DNA of 64,000 nucleotides from Ceratothoa steindachneri (taxonomy: Eukaryota > Arthropoda > Malacostraca > Isopoda > Cymothoidae), in contig OZ018328.1 of the NCBI GenBank assembly GCA_963969495.1, positions 6,981,331-7,045,330 on the forward strand, in the 5' to 3' direction. The position numbers and the translations under genes were made by a program. Under the pieces are notes generated by a model. It was not told where the DNA came from. It did no database searches and saw only the letters and a list, made by a program, of their open reading frames with translations. Position 1 is the first letter of the stretch. Each line of letters starts with the position of its first letter. This document shows positions 59,146 through 64,000 of this stretch, piece after piece.

Positions 59146-59147
59146 AT
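59058..59147. repeat. (CT)n and (TA)n(TG)n microsatellites
   Basis: A CT-rich run at 59058-59080, then about 50 bp of TA (59085-59135) followed by six TG. Confidence 0.93.
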
Positions 59148-59671
59148 TATTATAAATCGTAGTAGCAAGATTGAATAATTTGCTGAGCTTTGATAGGTGA
59201 TAACTTTGTTCCTGTATTTTATACGGAATCCGATGGATACAGTTTATAGAAGGATGCTGAGCTCCAGATAGTAAGGCATCGGATTTAGCTATGTCTAAGC
59301 GGCTTTGGTCATAAGTTCAATTATGTTAGGCGGCTTCAATATGCTAGTCAGCTAAAACAAGAGGGATAAGATGATAAATGGTTATTGTATTGATGGTTTC
59401 CTATGGTTTAAATCACTTGCAAGCGCCTTTGAAAGGCTAAATGAGGCTTCTGCCACTAGATGGCACCACCCAGTGCCAAATCCGATGGCAAATTTGAAAT
59501 CTCCAGGGTGAATAATCCTATGTCTCATGGTATACATAAACAAAATAATTTTCACAGCAAACTTACACAAACTTCAAAGCACAAAACCAAAGTACACACA
59601 ACTCTACACCAAACACAAACTTGAAAAAGTTGCATGAGAAAATCAAGTATGAATGAGAATGAATGGATAAA
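59148..59671. other. unassigned sequence with a CTCF-like site
   Basis: No gene or repeat family seen. Contains the motif listed at 59453. Confidence 0.35.
59453..59467 (+). promoter_or_regulatory. CTCF-like motif
   Basis: CCACTAGATGGCACC matches the animal CTCF core CCASYAGRKGGCRSY at every position. One 15-bp match in 64 kb has a small chance of occurring randomly with degenerate positions. No other regulatory context. Confidence 0.3.
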
Positions 59672-60210
59672 ACAAGGTCTGCTGACCAAAAAGCCGCGTG
59701 CTCTCCCTTATTCTGATTTATGACCTTCAGACCTTCGAAACTTTCAATAATCAATAGACTAACTTTGGGAGGACCTTGGCAATTTTATCATTCGAAAGAT
59801 AATGTAAAACAACAAAAGGATTTCAATTTCGTTAAAATCGTCAGAATAATTATGATGTTATTTCCAAAACAAAATAATTCCCGAACTAACCTTGGAAGGA
59901 CTTTGGTAATTATATTATTCGAAAGAGAATGTAAAACAAAATAAGGGTTTTAATTTTCGTTAGAATCGGACGAAAAGGTATGATGTTATTGCCAAAACAA
60001 AATAATTCCGTGGCTAGACCTTGGAAGGACTTTGGCAATTATATCATCGAAAAAAATGTAAAACAACGTAAGGGTTTCAAATTTCGTTAGAATTGGCCGA
60101 AGAGTTATAATTTTATTACAAAAACAAAAAAAAAGCAAAACCGGAACCAACCGACGGACGACCGACATAGTAGGATGTAGAGTCGCCCGTGACTAGACTC
60201 GCACGCCACT
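59672..60210 (+). repeat. dispersed repeat family R1, copy d (internally triplicated)
   Basis: Starts ACAAGGTCTGCTGACCAAAA. A middle module of about 127 bp, starting CTAACTTTGGGAGGACCTTGG or close variants, is present three times (near 59759, 59886 and 60014). Ends GACTAGACTCGCACGCCACT at 60210 and runs straight into copy e. Confidence 0.88.
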
Positions 60211-60487
60211 AAAACAAGGTCTGCTGACCAAAACGTCGCTTTGCTCTCACTTATTCTGTTTTATGACCTTACGACCTTCCAATAATTCCTGGACTAACCT
60301 TGGAAGGACATTGGTGACTTTATCATTCGAAAGAGAATGTAAAAAAAACAAAAACGTAAGGGGTTCAAATTTCGTTAGAATCGGACCAATAGTTATGATG
60401 TTATTCCAAAAATAAAAAAAGCAAAACGTGGACCGACCGATCGACGACATAGTGAGTCGATCGCGACTAGACTCGCACGCGACTAAA
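60211..60487 (+). repeat. dispersed repeat family R1, copy e
   Basis: Full single-module copy joined head to tail to copy d at AAAACAAGGTCTGCTGACC. Ends TAGACTCGCACGCGACTAAAA. It best shows the family's complete 275-bp layout. Confidence 0.9.
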
Positions 60488-60489
60488 AA

Positions 60490-61540
60490 AATATTTTTTG
60501 GAGGAATCGGTAAATAGAAGAATTTTATAGTTTGCCCTTTTCAGGACCCACTTTCTCTCTTGCAATAAGAAGAAATCAACCTAACCGAGCTAAAAATATC
60601 GAATCCCGCATCGAAAAGACAATTAAAATAGCTTCAATCGAGTGAAATTAGAGAAATTCCTATAGGAATAGGCTAGTAAGTGACGACATAGCGGTCGAAA
60701 CTCAAAGAACTAAACCTGAAGTGGCCCAAAACTGAAGAATTAAACCTATCCTAGCTAAAAATATCGAAGCCCCCATCGAAAATCCAATTAAAATAGATTT
60801 AATCGGGTGAAATTCGAGATATTTCTATAGAAATAGACTAAAATGCGACGCCATAACGTTAAGACATGAAAGGAATAGACCGAAATTAGAGAAAAGTACA
60901 ATAAATAAACCTAAATTAGTTACAAAAATCGGAACCCGCATCGAAAACATAATTAAAATTGCTTTAATCATGTGCCCCTAGAGCAATTCCTATATAAATA
61001 GGCTAAAAGAAAAAACGGATCGTCGGACATTTTTTAAAAAACTTTCTTTGAGTATGAAAGCGTCCCCCCCCCCCCCTGGGTTTGGGCGGTTAAAACGAGG
61101 CAGGGATTTGTAGGGTAATGTTCGAAATTATTTGGCAATTGCTATGAGCGGCGATTAATTTATTATAGGTTCTTTCCTTTTTTTGCTTAGTCACGATTGC
61201 GGTACATATTTTTATTTAGTTGGGTACTTATCGTTTTCCATCTGGATTTGGTCTAGTAAAATAAATCCAGGGATTTGAAAACTAATGTAGCAAAATTATT
61301 TGAACACGCTATGAGCGGCTTTTTATTTTTTTAGAGGCTATTCCCTATTTTTTGCTTAGTCACGTTTGCTTATATTGCAATGGGCGGCCCTTTTTCCCCC
61401 TTTCGTGACGCATTTTTCGGCTATTTCCCCGTTTTCCCCAGGGTTTTCGCTAATGAATTAGATGCATGGATGTTTCAGTTGATTTATTTGAGTGGTATTT
61501 CGTACCTCGGACCGGCTATTAAAGAAAAAAATGAGGTTTT
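60490..61540. repeat. first unit of a 1-kb direct duplication, with inner tandem repeats
   Basis: Starts GAGGAATCGGTAAATAGAAG and AATTTTATAGTTTGCCC. Inside, a 165-bp unit recurs about 2.5 times (starts near 60598, 60764 and 60928; each has TCGAAnCCC, CATCGAAAA, CAATTAAAATnG). Next, a 167-bp unit occurs twice (GCTATGAGCGGC at 61141 and 61308). Non-coding. Confidence 0.7.
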
Positions 61541-62130
61541 GCAGAAATCGGTAGCTAAAAGAATTTTATAGCTTGCCCTTTTTCAGCCCCATTTTTTTCT
61601 TTCTTGCGATTCCGTTTTCTTTAAAGGCTCTGAGGTGAAGTCAGTACCTTAAAACCCGAAAGAAATATACAGACTTTGCCGAAACGTATAATAAGAAGAA
61701 CTAAAACAAATTTGACGAAAACTCTAATAAGAAGAAATAAACATAACCTAGCTAAAAATAATGGTAAACTGAAGATCCATACCCCGCGAGCTTCCTCGCT
61801 CGCGTTCCCATAATATTTCGTCCATTTCCCAATATGTTTCACCTAACTGTCTCATTAATTGTCGTTTTAATACTTGTTCCTGATGTCTAACGTGGAAATG
61901 GGTATAAAGGGGCGTAGGCCCCCATATAGCAACTCACAGTACGGCTCGAAATCGGCTTCTAGTATAAAACATTAGGTAAAATTAAAGTAATAAAATGACC
62001 CTTAATGAGACAGTTAGGTGAAACATATTGGGAAATGGACGAAATATTATGGGAACGCGAGCGGGCAAACGAGCGGGGTATGGATCTTCAGGTTTATCAA
62101 AATATCGAAGCCAGCATCGAAAACACAATT
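61541..62130. repeat. second, partial unit of the 1-kb duplication
   Basis: GAAATCGGTAGCTAAAAGAA and AATTTTATAGCTTGCCC repeat the start of the unit at 60493. Later AAGAAATAAACATAACCTAG, then CTAAAAATA, is followed, after the inserted fold-back element, by TCGAAGCCAGCATCGAAAAC, continuing the 165-bp unit. Confidence 0.65.
61761..62098. mobile_element. fold-back MITE, 98-bp terminal inverted repeats, 6-bp TSD
   Basis: Arms 61761-61858 and 62002-62098 are reverse complements with few mismatches; the outer ends read ATGGTAAACTGAAGATCCAT and its counterpart. The 143-bp loop is unrelated. It sits inside the duplicated unit, splitting CTAAAAATA from TCGAAGCC, and AAAATA is present on both sides (61755-61760 and 62099-62104), a clean 6-bp target duplication. 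No coding. Transposase family unknown. Confidence 0.82.
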
Positions 62131-62285
62131 AAATTAGATAACCTTGGGAGGGCCTGGGCGAGTCTATCATTCAAAAGAGAATGTAAATCAACATAATTGT
62201 TTCAAATTTCGTTAGAATCGGGGACCGACCGACCGACATAGTCAGATGTAGAGTCGTTCGCGACTAGACTTGCACGTGACAAAAA
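62120..62285 (+). repeat. dispersed repeat family R1, copy f (3' half)
   Basis: Has AACCTTGGGAGGGCCTGG, AGAGAATGTAAATCAACATA, TTCAAATTTCGTTAGAATCG, GACCGACCGACCGACATAG and CGCGACTAGACTTGCACGTGAC. The 5' half is missing, and the segment between GAATCGG and GACCGACC is deleted. Confidence 0.8.
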
Positions 62286-63158
62286 AGCGCGTTAGAGGTT
62301 AAATAAAAGAAGTAACAAGATATATATGAAAAGAAAAGGCTCGAATGCCGAACTACAAGGATTAAAGGGCTATTCAAATAGACAACACAAGATAAGATTC
62401 TTAAAAACAAAACAATAAGAGAGGAACAGAACAGATAACATGATAGCGAGGCCCTCTTCAACAACACAAAACTTTTCTAAAACTCTTTATTCACCACACT
62501 TTCAAATCTCTTATCTACCACAAAATAATTTCCCTCATAATTCCATCAACGCATAATTTCATCAACGACGTAGATCATCATTATGTTGAACGACTCGTTT
62601 CCTTCGACGGATGTTCCTGCCACGAGACCGCCATATTTAATCCTCAGCTGTACGCGAGAGGGCAACAAATTTTTCTATCGCTTTTCTCAGATTTTTGGGG
62701 CCATTCATCGTTTATCAACAACCGATAGAAGAAAAACAATGCAAAAGAAGATGTCGCTAACTCCTTCAAACATCATATTTGGATCAGTGATCTTTGAACA
62801 AAGCGAGGGTATTATATCGTCCAACTGCGGCTTGTGGTGTTCCTGGTGCAAAGTTATTCCGTTTGTCCGGAAAGAGAACAAAGCCTTAATCTATAATTTT
62901 ATTCAAGTGTTTACGGACCTACGTTAAGTCAGTTTCAAGTCTTTAAGAAGGACTTCTATTTAGAATCCCAATTATATAAAAAAAGAGTAAATCAATAAAA
63001 GCATCTGTTCCACGAGTTTTTTGGAAAGAGGTCCTGAAGAAGTGAAAATAGAGTCGATGAATAAGGAGTCTATGGACCAACCAAGGCCCGGCCTTCATTC
63101 AATGTATTCTTGATATATTTCCAGTAACTCTCAACTTGGTTGTGACAGTTCCCTTGAA
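62286..63158. other. unassigned sequence
   Basis: A 114-codon open frame (62583-62927) has no recognised motif. Nothing else supported. Confidence 0.4.
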
Positions 63159-63218
63159 ACATTGGCAGAGCTCTGAGAAACCATAAGGTCTTATGGTTTC
63201 TCAGAGCTCTGCCAATGT
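63159..63218. repeat. perfect palindrome, 29-bp arms, 2-nt loop
   Basis: Left arm 63159-63187 begins ACATTGGCAGAGCTCTGAGA and ends ACCATAAG. The loop is GT. Right arm 63190-63218 is its exact reverse complement. Confidence 0.97.
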
Positions 63219-63747
63219 CCTATACGAGGACAGTTGATCGTTCTCGAGTGTTCCTCCACTTATGAATTATGGTTGTTGTTTATTAGCTCCTCGAGAGCAG
63301 ATGATGTCTCTGCCCCCTCCGAGCACTTGGGAGATTAAGGGGACTATAAACATCAACGTTGTCACAATTAAGTTGTGCCGCGCCTTTTGTGAGACTGTCA
63401 GGAGGGAGCAGATTAGAGTAGAGGGAGGCTGTTGCCTGCTGTTTGGAATATTATAGCACCGCCCTGCTAGCGGTCCATGCAGCAGATAAGAAGTAGTAGT
63501 TCTATTGCAACTTAACTTCACGTGCAATGCATCCAAGTGAGGTGTTCTCATTTACTCTACAGGGTGGTTGGAGTAAAAAAAATCCTCCTGCCTGTTAGGT
63601 GCTTGGATTATGGTTTGAACCAAGAAAGAAAGCACAGGGCATTCTTCAGATTCCTTCCCATTGCTCTTTCCCTTCTCACATTGAACCAAGGATCATTTGG
63701 CGAAACTCCTGAACGCCGCCCTTGATTTAACTATGCTTGATCTTTTT
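63219..63747. other. unassigned sequence
   Basis: Short open frames only; no motif recognised. Confidence 0.4.
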
Positions 63748-64000
63748 ACTGAGGCTTCCCTAAAGGTGTCCTCAATTTTCAAGTGAATGGGAGAATCTCT
63801 GAAAGTTTATTAAAAGGGGCTGGGAAAGAAAACAGTGAAATCAGGGGAAGTGAAAATGAGTGGCAGGTACAAAATCAAGTAGACAACTTGGAGCACTACG
63901 AACCAGAAAAGTATATAATTCTGGACCAGGGCCCTTTTTTTCCATGGACGCAAGTGCTCTTTGAAGATGTGTGCAATTGCTGGGATAGAACTGTTGAAAA
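63748..64000 (+). CDS. open frame running off the right edge, unknown
   Basis: A frame that is open from the stop near 63745 to the end of the window (84 codons). No ATG occurs in it. It includes GSENEWQVQNQVDNLEHYEP, EKYIILDQGPFFPWTQVLFE and DVCNCWDRTVE. The composition (Trp, Tyr, Asp, Gln, few simple repeats) looks like real protein, unlike the chance frames elsewhere. It may be part of an exon or of another element beyond the edge. Family not recognised. Confidence 0.3.

Overview
This window looks like intergenic DNA from a large, repeat-rich animal genome. I found no host gene that I can name and no tRNA gene that folds convincingly. Nearly every recognisable coding stretch is a broken mobile element: non-LTR retrotransposons, Penelope-like elements (PLEs) with GIY-YIG endonuclease domains, Tc1/mariner transposons and hAT transposons. 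Most carry frameshifts, in-frame stops or internal deletions. About eleven (TA)n tracts of 40-100 bp, many minisatellites and long palindromes complete the picture. The mixture suits an arthropod, perhaps a decapod crustacean (microsatellite-rich, many PLEs and LINEs), but this assignment is an inference and is weak. Bacterial, viral and plastid origins are ruled out by content.

Layout. 0-5 kb: minisatellite, (ATT)n tract, a tRNA-like SINE candidate and diverged direct duplications. 5-12.5 kb: decayed hAT (ZMYM1-like), Tc1, a second hAT scrap, an internally deleted mariner with an inverted copy of its own 3' end, PLE GIY-YIG scraps and a mariner-relative scrap. 12.7-17.7 kb: a nearly complete but inactive LINE with ORF1 (three zinc knuckles) and ORF2 (endonuclease, reverse transcriptase). 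18-25.4 kb: (TA)n-rich zone with a long palindrome, a CR1-like LINE, a Helitron-like end and three consecutive PLE-derived units ending in (TA)n, two of them folded back on themselves and with hammerhead-like motifs at their ends. 25.4-28.7 kb: little except a 1.3-kb degenerate minisatellite.

28.7-43.2 kb: two ZBED/SCAN-type hAT copies in the same orientation, a third hAT fragment and a Tc1 copy on the minus strand, a SINE and a 60-bp palindrome. 43-47 kb: mostly blank. 47-49.8 kb: a mariner whose two ends flank an unrecognised lysine/glutamate-rich coding-like stretch that runs into a tandem array with a five-unit higher-order period. 51-54.1 kb: minisatellites and the best-preserved transposase of the window, a DD41D Tc1/mariner relative. 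54-64 kb: LINE scraps, a 5S-rRNA-like sequence, a deleted mariner, GC-rich LTR-like DNA, several copies of an unnamed dispersed repeat that starts near GGTCTGCTGACC and carries a (GACC)n run, a 1-kb duplication with a fold-back element inserted in it, a perfect 29-bp-arm palindrome and an open frame that runs off the right edge.

The elements do not form a pathway. Their relation is nesting: elements inserted into (TA)n, into minisatellites and into one another. The most interesting items are the higher-order array that seems to have grown from a coding segment, the unnamed dispersed family, the fold-back element with a 6-bp target duplication, and the PLE/(TA)n/hammerhead-like cluster.
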